A DNA stretch of 64,000 nucleotides from Frateuria flava (GTDB taxonomy: Bacteria; Pseudomonadota; Gammaproteobacteria; Xanthomonadales; Rhodanobacteraceae). Positions 25,967 through 34,475 of the stretch are shown here, piece by piece (position 1 is the stretch's first letter; each line of letters opens with the position of its first letter). The notes under the pieces are model-generated. The model was not told the DNA's origin. It did no database searches and worked only from the letters and a program-made list of their open reading frames with translations. Location: contig NZ_JAGJRS010000026.1 in assembly GCF_017837635.1 (NCBI RefSeq), positions 1-64,000 of the forward strand. The letters are read 5' to 3'. Made by a program: the position numbers and the translations under genes.

Positions 25967-26584
25967 TCAGTGCTGCCAGCCAGAGCCGGCGTTGGATGAT
26001 GGCTGCGCGGCCGGCTGGGCCTGCGCCGGACGGGCCGGCTCGCCCTTTTCGCCCAGCTGCGCCAGCAGGGTCGCCATGTCCTCGGCGTGTTCCTCTTCCT
26101 GTGCCAGCACCTCTTCCATGATGCGGCGGGTCGTCGGGTCATCGCTGCCGATGTACTCGATGATCGCGCGGTAGGTGTCGATGGCGATGCGTTCGGCGAT
26201 CAGGTCTTCCTTGATCATGTCGAGCAGGTCGGCGCCCTCGGCGTAGTCGGCGTGCGCGCGGCTGAGCAGACCGTCGGGATTGAAGTTCGGCTTGCCGTCG
26301 AGCTGCGTGATGCGTTCGGCGATGCGGTCGGCGTGCTCCTGTTCCTGCTGCGCATGCTCGAGGAACTCGGCCTTGACCGCCTGCGAGTGGATGCCCGAGG
26401 CCATGTAGTAGTGGTACTTGTAGCGCAGCGTGCAGACGATCTCGGTGGCCAGCGCTTCGTTGAGCAGCTTGATCACGGTCTCGCGATCGGCGGTGTAGCC
26501 CGCAGTGATCGCACCCTGGTCGATGTGCTCGCGGGCACGCTTGCGGATGGCCTCGATGTCGGTCAGGAACGGCTTGCTTGCCAT
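25967..26584 (-). CDS. Ferritin-like / bacterioferritin-like protein
   Basis: 205-residue four-helix ferritin-like protein. Helices carry the expected di-iron ligands in ATEIVCTLRYKYHYY, EHAQQEQEHADRIAERI, ERIAIDTYRAII and LAQEEEHAEDMATLL, each with an E or E-x-x-H pair. It may store iron or protect against peroxide. It lacks the heme methionine context of classic Bfr, so the exact subgroup (Bfr or Dps-like) is open. A proline/alanine-rich tail (180-205) is unusual. Single gene. Confidence 0.88.
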   Translation of the reverse strand: MASKPFLTDIEAIRKRAREHIDQGAITAGYTADRETVIKLLNEALATEIVCTLRYKYHYYMASGIHSQAVKAEFLEHAQQEQEHADRIAERITQLDGKPNFNPDGLLSRAHADYAEGADLLDMIKEDLIAERIAIDTYRAIIEYIGSDDPTTRRIMEEVLAQEEEHAEDMATLLAQLGEKGEPARPAQAQPAAQPSSNAGSGWQH

Positions 26585-26677
26585 GTCTGTCCCTCGGATG
26601 GTGGATATCCGCGACAGGCTAGTGGAGGGGGCGCGAAACGCTGGTGAAGCGGCGCCGCGAAGGGTGGACTTGACGCC

Positions 26678-27328
26678 TCAGCGCGGCAAATAGGCGCGCA
26701 GGAACATCTGCACGCCGGCGCGTGCGGTCGCCTCGATCTCCGCGGCATAGCTGTCCGGGCATTCGCAGCAGCCGAACATCTGCCGCATCATCAGGTTGCC
26801 CTTGATCAGCGTGAGAAACTGCACGCAGGCGCGCGGCACGTCGTCGATCTGCAGCTTGCCGGCGTCAACCGCCTGTTGCAGCAGGCGTTCCATCAGGCCA
26901 TGCGTGCGCGTGGCGCCCTCTTCCCACATCAGCCGACCGTAGCGGGGGTTGCCCTGGCGGCAGTCGGAGAGGATCGCGCGGAAGGTACCGACCGTTTCGG
27001 CGTTGCAGTCGAGTTTTGCGTGGGTCAACGCGACGCGCAGCAGCGTCTCGGCGATGTCCTCGCGCGGATCGAAGTGGTAGGTCTCCTCCGGCAGCAGGTC
27101 CTGCACGCGGGCGCGGATCACTTCGCGGAAGAGATTGTCCTTGTCGCCGAAATGGCTGTAGACGGTCAGCTTGGACACGCCCGCCTCGGCCGCCACGGCG
27201 TCCATGCTGGTGCCGGCGAAGGCATTGCGGATGAACAGCGCCTTGGCCGCCTCCAGGATCGCCGCGCGCTTCTCCATGTCCTTGGGGCGACCGGGGCCGG
27301 CAGTCTTGGCGTGGGCGGGACAATTCAT
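26678..27328 (-). CDS. TetR/AcrR-family repressor
   Basis: 216 residues. The N-terminal HTH is clear: AGTSMDAVAAEAGVSKLTVYSHFGDKDNLF. The C-terminal domain matches the AefR-like group, with a distinctive GCCECPD cysteine cluster. Start at 27328 has AAGG about 9 bases upstream; an in-frame start at 27373 would place the operator inside the gene. No divergent target gene lies close by, so autoregulation through the operator at 27379-27394 is likely, with other targets elsewhere. The cysteine cluster may sense oxidation or metals. Confidence 0.92.
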   Translation of the reverse strand: MNCPAHAKTAGPGRPKDMEKRAAILEAAKALFIRNAFAGTSMDAVAAEAGVSKLTVYSHFGDKDNLFREVIRARVQDLLPEETYHFDPREDIAETLLRVALTHAKLDCNAETVGTFRAILSDCRQGNPRYGRLMWEEGATRTHGLMERLLQQAVDAGKLQIDDVPRACVQFLTLIKGNLMMRQMFGCCECPDSYAAEIEATARAGVQMFLRAYLPR

Positions 27329-27681
27329 GGTGACACCTTGGGCGGGAGCAGCTTCACAAGCACGGACAAGCACTTTATTATACGGATCGGTTTACTTATT
27401 TCCAGTTTCCATGGACGCAGTCAGGCGCTGGACTGCCGATCGTCCCTGTGCGCAGTGTACCGCCATGCAGGTCCCATGCCGGTTGACGAACGTCAATGCG
27501 CATGCCCGCACTGGGGGCCACTGTCCGCGGACACCGCGCCGGGCATGACTTCCGTCAATTCGGCGCGGTGACTTCCGGCACTTCGGACACCCGCCGCCAG
27601 GCCGCACGCTAACCCTCACTGTCGCGACGGCCTCCGAACGCTTATCCTTTTGATCTTTTTGATTCTTGCGGACGTAAGACC
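27329..27681. other. 353-base gap between tetR and pcm
   Basis: Contains the tetR promoter and operator (27377-27410) and, on the other side, the leader of pcm. No reading frame in it is supported. AT-rich around 27645-27665 (TTTTGATCTTTTTGATTC), a plausible upstream element for pcm. Confidence 0.5.
27377..27394 (-). promoter_or_regulatory. Autoregulatory operator over the tetR promoter
   Basis: TATACGGATCGGTTTA (27379-27394) is an imperfect palindrome of form TAWAC-SGATCS-GTWTA. On the minus strand it overlaps a perfect TATAAT -10 (27377-27382) and sits in the spacer to a weak -35, about 50 bases before the TetR start. This is the expected place for self-repression. Confidence 0.6.
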
Positions 27682-28341
27682 ATGGCGATGAATTTCGAAC
27701 AGGCACGGCAGAACATGGTCGAGAACCAGGTGCGACCCTGGGACGTGCTCGACACGCGCGTGCTCGATGCGCTGGCGCAGGTGCGCCGCGAGGATTTCGT
27801 GGCCCCGCAACACCGCCAGCTCGCCTTCGCCGACCTGTGCCTGCCGATCGGACATGGGCAGGTGATGATGAAGCCGGTGATCGAGGGCCGCGTGCTGCAG
27901 GCGCTGGAGTTGCAGCCGACCGACCGCGTGCTGGAGATCGGCACCGGCTCGGGCTTCCTGACCGCCTGCATGGCCAAGCTGTCCGCACACGTGACCAGCG
28001 TCGACGTGCATGGCGACTTCACCGCCACCGCGCAGTCGCGCCTGGCCGCGGCCGGCATCGCCAACGCCACCCTGGTGACCGCCGACGCGGTGCAGGAGTG
28101 GCAGCCGCAGGAGACGTTCGACGCCATCGTGGTGACTGGCGCCGTGTGGCAGGTCCCGCCGCGGTTCCTGGGTTGGCTCAAGCCGGGCGGGCGCCTGCTG
28201 GCGATCCGCGGCGAGTCGCCGGTGCAGCAGGCCGTGTTGCTGACCCAGGCCGGCGCCGGCGGCTTCCGCGAGGAGTACCTGTTCGAGACCGACCTGCCGT
28301 ATCTGGCTCACGCCGAGCCGCCCCGACGTTTCGTTTTCTGA
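27682..28341 (+). CDS. pcm: Protein-L-isoaspartate O-methyltransferase family protein
   Basis: 219 residues, SAM-dependent methyltransferase fold. VLEIGTGSGFLTACMAKL (80-97 region) binds SAM; the N-terminal MVENQVRPWDVLD and PIGHGQVMMKP segments are typical of the PIMT relative found directly upstream of tolC in Xanthomonadales and other Proteobacteria. It may repair isoaspartate, though this subgroup has the threonine of the canonical motif replaced, so activity is uncertain. 29 bases before tolC, one operon. Confidence 0.88.
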   Translation: MAMNFEQARQNMVENQVRPWDVLDTRVLDALAQVRREDFVAPQHRQLAFADLCLPIGHGQVMMKPVIEGRVLQALELQPTDRVLEIGTGSGFLTACMAKLSAHVTSVDVHGDFTATAQSRLAAAGIANATLVTADAVQEWQPQETFDAIVVTGAVWQVPPRFLGWLKPGGRLLAIRGESPVQQAVLLTQAGAGGFREEYLFETDLPYLAHAEPPRRFVF

Positions 28342-28370
28342 CTTCCTATCGATTGCATGAGGCAACCCCG

Positions 28371-29711
28371 ATGCGCTTGAAGCTGCTGACCCTCGCCCTG
28401 GCCATGTCGGCGATCTCGCTGCCCGGTCACGGCGAGGACCTGATGGACGCCTACCGCCAAGCGCGCGCCAATGACCCGGTGCTCTCCCAGGCCGAGGCGC
28501 AGCGCCTGTCGGTGGGCGAGAACGTGACCCAGAGCCGCGCCCTGCTGCTGCCGCAGCTGTCCGGCCGCGCCACCTTCAGCCAGTCCAGCGGCGCCAACGC
28601 GCAGACCGTTACCGAGGGTGGCGCACCGATCAACGCCGGTCACCTGCGCAGCCGCGACGAGTCGCTGGAGCTGAGCCAGACCATCCTCGATCTGAGCAAG
28701 ATCGCCGACCTGCATGCCGCCGAGTCGCAGGCCGATTCGCAGGGCGCGCAGTACGACGCGGCGCTGCAGGAACTGCTGGTGCGCGTGACCGCCGCCTACT
28801 TCGGCGTGCTGACCAGCCAGGACGAACTGGCGTACGCCAAGGCCAACGAGGATGCCTTCCGGCAGTCCTACGAACAGGCCGAGCAGCGCTTCAACGTGGG
28901 CTTGTCGGCCGTCACCGACGTGTACCAGGCCAAGTCGTACTACGAGCTGGCCAAGGCGCAGACGGTTGCCGCCAACAATGCGCTGAACGATGCCCGCGAA
29001 GCGCTCGCCCAGATCACCGGCAAGCCGGTCGGCGACCTCAAGCAGCTGCGCGATGACCTGCCGATGGTGCCGCCCAACCCGGCCGATCCGAACGCCTGGG
29101 TGCAGCAGGCGCAGAAGAAGAACCCGAGCGTGATCGCCCAGCAGTACAACGTCGAAGCGGCTTCCCACGCGGTGAACTCCGCCCGCGCCGGCCACCTGCC
29201 GACGATCAACGCATCGGTCAGCCGCGGCACGTCGGCCAACTGGCTGGAGAACATGCGCGGCGCTTTTGCCGACCGCAACGGCCGCTACGGCACCACGGTA
29301 GGCATCACGCTCAACGTACCGATCTTTTCCGGTTTCGCCACGCAGTCGCGCGTGCGCCAGTCGATCTACCAGCGCGATGCCGCCGAGGATTCGCTGGAAG
29401 CCCAGCGGCGCCAGGTGACCCGTGACACGCTCAACTTCTACCGCTCGGTGATCGCCGGCATCAGCCAGGTGGAGGCCAACAAGGCCTCGGTCGAATCCGG
29501 CCAGAAGGCGCTCGAAGCCACCCGCGCCGGCTTCGACGTCGGCACGCAGACGATGCTCAACGTGCTCAACGCGATCCAGACGCTGACCCAGGCCGAGAGC
29601 AGCTACTCGCAGTCGCGACATGCGCTGATCCTGGACCAGCTGCAGCTCAAGCAGGCCGCCGGCACCATCGACGTGAAGGACATCGAGGCGGTCAACTCGC
29701 TGCTTCAGTAA
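28371..29711 (+). CDS. tolC: TolC-family outer-membrane channel protein
   Basis: 446 residues with signal peptide (1-21, PGHGE). The long alpha-helical repeats and two beta hairpins of the OEP fold are visible, with the duplicated domains starting at DLMDAYRQARANDP and at NPSVIAQQYNVEAA. It serves as outer-membrane exit duct for tripartite efflux pumps and type-I secretion; no partner is next to it. Conserved pcm-tolC-waaA neighbourhood. Followed by an 11-bp hairpin. Confidence 0.95.
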   Translation: MRLKLLTLALAMSAISLPGHGEDLMDAYRQARANDPVLSQAEAQRLSVGENVTQSRALLLPQLSGRATFSQSSGANAQTVTEGGAPINAGHLRSRDESLELSQTILDLSKIADLHAAESQADSQGAQYDAALQELLVRVTAAYFGVLTSQDELAYAKANEDAFRQSYEQAEQRFNVGLSAVTDVYQAKSYYELAKAQTVAANNALNDAREALAQITGKPVGDLKQLRDDLPMVPPNPADPNAWVQQAQKKNPSVIAQQYNVEAASHAVNSARAGHLPTINASVSRGTSANWLENMRGAFADRNGRYGTTVGITLNVPIFSGFATQSRVRQSIYQRDAAEDSLEAQRRQVTRDTLNFYRSVIAGISQVEANKASVESGQKALEATRAGFDVGTQTMLNVLNAIQTLTQAESSYSQSRHALILDQLQLKQAAGTIDVKDIEAVNSLLQ

Positions 29712-29719
29712 TGTGATCG

Positions 29720-29744
29720 CCCTCCCCGGCCGCGCCGGGGAGGG
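29720..29744. terminator. Hairpin between convergent tolC and waaA
   Basis: Stem CCCTCCCCGGC (29720-29730) with GCCGGGGAGGG (29734-29744), three-base loop. No T-run, but it sits between two converging genes. Confidence 0.6.
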
Positions 29745-29761
29745 TGATGCCTGCCGCCGGA

Positions 29762-31024
29762 CTATTCCCCCAGCACGCGGTTGATCAGCTCCATCACCCG
29801 CGCCACGGCGCCGCGCTCGCTGTCGAACACGCGTCGTGCCTGGCAGCCCATCTGCGTACGCCGACGTTCGTCGCGCAACAGTTCGAGCACGTGGCGGCCC
29901 AGCTGATCGACGTGCTCGACGCGGTCGGCACCGCCCTCGCGGATCAGCGTGAGAGTGATCTCCTCGAAGTTGAAGGTATGCGGGCCGACCAGTACCGGTC
30001 GCGCCAACGCCGCCGGTTCAAGCACGTTGTGCCCGCCGATCGGCACCAGGCTGCCGCCGACGAAGGCCAGGTCCGCAGCCGCATAGAACGGCATCAACTC
30101 GCCCATCGCATCGATCACGAACACCTGGTGCGCACCGGGCACGCGCTCGACGCTGCGCGTGGCGACGCTGAATCCCAGGCTGCGCGCCGAGTGCTCGACC
30201 AGCTTGAAACGCTCCGGATGGCGCGGCGCGATCAGCAGCAAGGCATCGGGCAGGCGGCGCAACACGTCCAGGTGCGCTTCCAGCACTGCCAGCTCCTCGC
30301 CCTCGTGCGTGCTGGCGGCAATCCACACCGGGCGCCGTGCCCCCCATTGCGCGCGCAGGGCCGCCCCCTCGTCCACCGCACCATCGGGGACGGGCATGTC
30401 GAACTTCAGGTTGCCGCTGACCATCACTTTGGCCTGGTCCGCGCCAAGCAGCCGGTAGCGCGCCGCGTCGGTGCGCGACTGCGCCGCGATCTGCCTGACC
30501 GTGCGCAACGCCGGTCGCACCAGCGAGAGCAGCGGCCGGTAGCCGCGCATCGAGCGCTCGGACAGCCGCGCGTTGACGATCATCAGCGGAATGCCGCGAC
30601 GTCGGCAGGCGAAGTAGAGATTGGGCCAGATTTCCGTCTCCACGATCAGCGCCAGTCGCGGACGCACGCGCTTCAGGAAGCGATGCACCGCAAAGGGCAG
30701 GTCGTAAGGCAGGTAGACGTGGAACACGCTGTCGCCAAACAGCTGATGCACGCGGGCCGACCCGGTCGGTGTCACCGTAGTGACCACCAGCGGCGCGTTG
30801 GGGTAGTCGTGCCTGAGCGCCTTGATCAGCGGCTCGGCCGCGTTGACCTCGCCAACCGATACCGCGTGCACCCACAGGCTGCCGGTGAACTGCGGGCGCT
30901 GGAACAAGCCGAAGCGCTCGGGCCAGCGCCGGTGGTAGTTGCCGTAGCGCGCGCCACGGATCCACAGGCGAAGCATGATCAACGGCGTCGCCAGGTACAT
31001 CACGAAGGTATAGAAGTAGCGCAA
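29762..31024 (-). CDS. waaA: 3-deoxy-D-manno-octulosonic acid (Kdo) transferase
   Basis: Adds Kdo to lipid A precursor at the inner membrane. 420 residues. An N-terminal membrane anchor (YTFVMYLATPLIMLRLW) is followed by the GT-B fold with ERFGLF, the WVHAVSVGEVNAA catalytic segment (active-site Glu), and C-terminal FVGGSLVPIGGHNVLEPAALARPV. Full length. Whether it adds one or two Kdo cannot be told. Next to lipid A acyltransferase and LPS glycosyltransferase genes. Confidence 0.96.
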   Translation of the reverse strand: MRYFYTFVMYLATPLIMLRLWIRGARYGNYHRRWPERFGLFQRPQFTGSLWVHAVSVGEVNAAEPLIKALRHDYPNAPLVVTTVTPTGSARVHQLFGDSVFHVYLPYDLPFAVHRFLKRVRPRLALIVETEIWPNLYFACRRRGIPLMIVNARLSERSMRGYRPLLSLVRPALRTVRQIAAQSRTDAARYRLLGADQAKVMVSGNLKFDMPVPDGAVDEGAALRAQWGARRPVWIAASTHEGEELAVLEAHLDVLRRLPDALLLIAPRHPERFKLVEHSARSLGFSVATRSVERVPGAHQVFVIDAMGELMPFYAAADLAFVGGSLVPIGGHNVLEPAALARPVLVGPHTFNFEEITLTLIREGGADRVEHVDQLGRHVLELLRDERRRTQMGCQARRVFDSERGAVARVMELINRVLGE

Positions 31025-31422
31025 CGGCAGGCCTGACGGTCGGGATGGCGCGATTATAGGCGGTGCCCTGCGCGCGCTCTGCTGCGGGCCCGATGGGCGC
31101 CGCGTAATCCGGCCTCCTCAACGCTGCCGGCGGCATGGCCGCGACGGCGGGAATCGGTCGCTCTGACGAGCGAACCAGGATGGGAGAACCCGCACTCGCT
31201 GTTGAAAAGCGCCTCCTGCTCTCGCGGGGACACGTCGCCGGTGGAGACAGTCGAAGCTCTCCTCCGAAACTCCTCGATGATCGGACTCAACACTGTTCGG
31301 GCCTTCCGGAAGAGGCCGTGGTGAGCAACCAGGCTCGAGGGAGCGCCGTTGGGGCTTGGCGCGGCGCGACTGCATCGGCCCTCCCCCGAATGAATCAGGG
31401 CTTCGACGCTACAATCCCCCGG
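31025..31422. other. 398-base gap between waaA and the acyltransferase gene
   Basis: No supported gene. A minus-strand open frame (31118-31375) encodes an arginine-rich, low-complexity peptide without family features and is probably not coding. Some phrases (CCTCGATGATCGGACTC, GGGAACCAGG-like) look like an interspersed repeat but no second copy was seen in this window. It must contain the divergent promoters of waaA and the acyltransferase. Confidence 0.4.
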
Positions 31423-32343
31423 ATGCCCGGCATGCCCCGCCCCTCCTTCGACCCCGCCCTGCTTGCACCGCGCCACTGGCTCGCCTGGCTGGGCGTGGGC
31501 GTGATCTGGCTGATCGCCCGCCTGCCCTACCGATGGCTGCTGGGGCTGGGCCGCACGCTCGGTGCGTTGATCCGGCACGTGCCCTCGCGCCGGCGACGGA
31601 TCGCCCAGACCAACATCGCACTGTGCTTTCCCGAACTGGACGCCGGCCAGCAAGATGCGCTGGTCGAGGCGCACCTGACCGACATCGGCCTGATGCTGGT
31701 CGAGTTCGCACTCGGCTGGATGGGTTCCGACCGCGCGATCGCGCGTATCCCCACCCGCATCGAGGGCCTGGAACACCTGGAAGCGGCGCGTGCGCAAGGC
31801 CATGGCGTGCTGCTGGTGGGCGGGCATTTCTCGCACCTGGAACTCTGCGCACGCCTGATCTCGCAACGCATCCCGATCGCCGGCATGTATCGCCGGATGG
31901 ACTCGGCCGTTTTCGAGTGGACCGTGCTGCGCGCGCGACTGCATTACGCGGCAGCCATGTTCGAAAAGGACGACATCCGCGGCACCGTGAAGTACCTGCG
32001 TGGCGGCGGCACGATCTGGTACGCCCCCGACCAGGACATGCGCAGCAAGGACAGCGTGTTCGTGCCGTTCTTCGGCGTGCCCGCAGCGACCATCACGGCC
32101 ACCACGCACCTGGCTCGGATGGGCCAGGCCCAGGTGATCCCGTTCTTCCACCATCGCCTGCCCGAAGGCGGCTATGCCATGCGGCTGGGCGCGCCACTGC
32201 CAATGGACGGCGATGCAGCCGCCGACACGGCGCGCGTCAACACCAGCATCGAGCAGATGGTGCGCGCCGCCCCCGAGCAGTACCTGTGGGTGCACAAGCG
32301 TTTCAAGACCCGCCCGCCGGGCGCGCCGCCGGTCTATCGCTGA
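31423..32343 (+). CDS. LpxL/HtrB-family lipid A acyltransferase
   Basis: 306 residues. Transfers an acyl chain from ACP to Kdo-lipid A. A membrane anchor (about 17-35, WLAWLGVGVIWLIARLP) is followed by the acyltransferase motif GGHFSHLE with the H-x4-D/E catalytic pair. RRIAQTNIALCFPEL and IWYAPDQDM are also conserved. Start at 31423 or 31432 (both fit); an ATG at 31390 is possible. It could be the lauroyl (LpxL) or secondary (LpxM/LpxP) enzyme. The 3' end overlaps the convergent GT2 gene by 10 bases. Confidence 0.9.
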   Translation: MPGMPRPSFDPALLAPRHWLAWLGVGVIWLIARLPYRWLLGLGRTLGALIRHVPSRRRRIAQTNIALCFPELDAGQQDALVEAHLTDIGLMLVEFALGWMGSDRAIARIPTRIEGLEHLEAARAQGHGVLLVGGHFSHLELCARLISQRIPIAGMYRRMDSAVFEWTVLRARLHYAAAMFEKDDIRGTVKYLRGGGTIWYAPDQDMRSKDSVFVPFFGVPAATITATTHLARMGQAQVIPFFHHRLPEGGYAMRLGAPLPMDGDAAADTARVNTSIEQMVRAAPEQYLWVHKRFKTRPPGAPPVYR

Positions 32344-33113
32344 CGCGGGTGGCGTACCGCGCCAGGCGCGTTGCGCACGCGCGATTCGTACAGCTTGGCG
32401 TACTTGAGAAACGCATAGAAGGCATGCACCCGCGCAGCGATGAAGCCTGCCCAGCCGGCGCGCCAGTGGCCGCGCAGCAGGTAGTAACGCAGGAACGCGA
32501 TCGTCGGATAGGCGATCAGCCGCCAGCCCAGCCAGGCGCGCTGGCGCCGGGCGTCCTCATTCGCCTGCAGCGTGGAGTAGCGGTTGGCCTTGTCCACGCG
32601 TCCGGCAATGTCCGGTTCGCCGAAGTGGTCCAGCACGACGTCGAGCCTGTCGACCGGCCCGTCCACCTCGACCGCTTCGTGCACGCTGTGTCCGCTCATG
32701 CGCGCGCGCCCGCGATCGAAGAGCCGCACGTAATGATTCAGCCGCGCGCGCGGCGATTGCCAGCGCCAGAACACCCACTCGCGCCGCCACAATTGATAGC
32801 CCGCGCAGGCCGGCGCCTCCAGCGCGCGCTGCACGCGCGCTGCGGCATCCGGCGGAAGCGCCTCGTCCGAATCCAGCAGCAATACCCAGCGATGCCTGGC
32901 GAGGTCGATCGCGGCCTGCTTCTGCGCGCTGTAGCCAGCGAACGGCTGCTCGTGCCATTGCGCCCCGTGGCGCCGGGCAATCGCGGCAGTGGCGTCGGTC
33001 GAGCCGGAGTCAAGCACGACGATCTCTTCGGCCCATGCCACCGAACCCAGGCACGCCTCCAGCGTCTGCGCGCTGTTGTAGGTCGTCACCACGACCGACA
33101 GCGGCTCACGCAT
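32334..33113 (-). CDS. Family-2 glycosyltransferase (WaaE/KdtX-like)
   Basis: 259 residues, GT-A fold. N-terminal SVVVTTYNSAQTLEACL, then VVLDSGSTDATAAIARRHGA and the metal-binding LLLDSDEAL. The HSVHEAVEVDGPV and LDHFGEPD segments match the WaaE group that adds glucose or a similar sugar to LPS core heptose. Its start overlaps the stop of the O-antigen-ligase-like gene by 8 bases, so it is cotranscribed. Confidence 0.9.
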   Translation of the reverse strand: MREPLSVVVTTYNSAQTLEACLGSVAWAEEIVVLDSGSTDATAAIARRHGAQWHEQPFAGYSAQKQAAIDLARHRWVLLLDSDEALPPDAAARVQRALEAPACAGYQLWRREWVFWRWQSPRARLNHYVRLFDRGRARMSGHSVHEAVEVDGPVDRLDVVLDHFGEPDIAGRVDKANRYSTLQANEDARRQRAWLGWRLIAYPTIAFLRYYLLRGHWRAGWAGFIAARVHAFYAFLKYAKLYESRVRNAPGAVRHPRQR

Positions 33114-34392
33114 CGCGCGCGTCCATCACAGCGTCCGTCTCGACGACGTTTTCTTCCAGGAACAGCGCCGCGCACCACAATCCCAGCAGCCAGGCGAACA
33201 GCAGTCCCCACCAGGCTGAATAGAAGGCCAGGTGCGTGTTGAGCGGGAACAGCATCACCGCCAACGCCACCGTCACCGGGAACGCCCGTGCGCGCGCCGC
33301 CGGGCCCTGCCGGCGCCACGCGCGAAGCGCCAGGAAAGTTGCGCCCAGCCAGAGCACCAAACCGGCCACGCCGGTCTCGCTCAGCACTTCCAGCACCACC
33401 TGGTGCGCGTGGCAGGCTCCCTCGCCCACGCCGCAGGCTTCCTCGACCACGAAATGGTCGTTGGCCGGTGCGTAGTCAGGATAGGCATAGCGAAAGCCGC
33501 GCACGCCCACGCCGTTCCAGGGATGGTCGGCCAGCATTCGCACGCTGGCGCGCCAGATCGCCGGCCGGCCGGTGAGCGCCTCGTCCAGGCCCTGCGGTTC
33601 GTCGGCGAACACGGCCAGAGTCCGCTCCATGCGGTCCTGGAAGCGACCGGACGTGCGCCAGGCCAACGTGCCGGCGAGCCCCACCAGCACCAGGCCCAGG
33701 CCGCACCAGAGCGCGAACCGGTGCGCCGAGCCGGCCTCGCGCCAGGCAAACGCCAGCGCGACCAGGCCGTAGCAGAGCCAGCCCGCGCGCGAACCGGCCA
33801 GCAGCACCGGCCCCAGCAGCAGCAGGAACGCCAGCACCAGGCCAGTGCGCCCCCAGCGATCGCGCGCCGCCCACAGGGCGAACGGCGCGAGCACGGACAG
33901 GGTGGGGCCGAGTTTGAGGTTGTCCGCGCCAAAAATGCCCGAGACACGTTCGGCGTCGGCGTGTCCGCCCAGGCTGAAGCCGGTGAACGCCTGCACCCAC
34001 GCATCGGCAACCCAGAACGCGACGACCACCGCGACCGCGAACAGGAGCGCACGCAGTCGCTCGGCGCGGCGGATCGCGAAGCAGGCATACAACCCCAGCG
34101 GCACGTAGCGCAGCAGGCCCGCGGTGGTACCCCAGCTCTTGCCGGGCGCCACCGCATCGAACGAGGACAGCAGCGCCGCACCGACATAACAGGCCAGCAG
34201 GGCCAGCAGCAGGCGCGCCCCGGCGTGCCCGCGCAGTGCTCGCGGGTGACGTACGAACAGGAGGATCGCGCCGATCAGGCACAGCAGCGTGCCCAGTTCC
34301 GAGCTGCGCCCGACCGGCAGCAGCGCGATCACCAGCCAGAACGGCAGCAGTGGCGAGCGCAGGGCGGCGGCAATCGGCTGGGTCGAGGGCAT
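33106..34392 (-). CDS. O-antigen ligase-like membrane protein
   Basis: 428 residues, about 11 membrane segments. A large periplasmic loop contains GRPAIWRASVRMLADHPWNGVGVRGFRYAYP, the conserved part of the Wzy_C (WaaL/O-antigen ligase) family, followed by CHAHQVVLEVLSETGVAGLV with the functional histidine. It most likely joins O-antigen or another glycan to lipid A-core, or polymerises a surface sugar. No other O-antigen genes are nearby, so the substrate is open. Confidence 0.88.
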   Translation of the reverse strand: MPSTQPIAAALRSPLLPFWLVIALLPVGRSSELGTLLCLIGAILLFVRHPRALRGHAGARLLLALLACYVGAALLSSFDAVAPGKSWGTTAGLLRYVPLGLYACFAIRRAERLRALLFAVAVVVAFWVADAWVQAFTGFSLGGHADAERVSGIFGADNLKLGPTLSVLAPFALWAARDRWGRTGLVLAFLLLLGPVLLAGSRAGWLCYGLVALAFAWREAGSAHRFALWCGLGLVLVGLAGTLAWRTSGRFQDRMERTLAVFADEPQGLDEALTGRPAIWRASVRMLADHPWNGVGVRGFRYAYPDYAPANDHFVVEEACGVGEGACHAHQVVLEVLSETGVAGLVLWLGATFLALRAWRRQGPAARARAFPVTVALAVMLFPLNTHLAFYSAWWGLLFAWLLGLWCAALFLEENVVETDAVMDARDA

Positions 34393-34475
34393 CGGCCGAT
34401 TGTAGAGGACGGCGAGCTTGCCACCCGCACACCGCGCGATGCCTGGCGGGCGGGCTCGCCCACCCTGCAACCATC

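Noticed and set aside
31118..31375. Minus-strand 85-codon frame between waaA and the acyltransferase gene
   Set aside because: Arginine-rich low-complexity product, no ribosome site or family features. Treated as intergenic.
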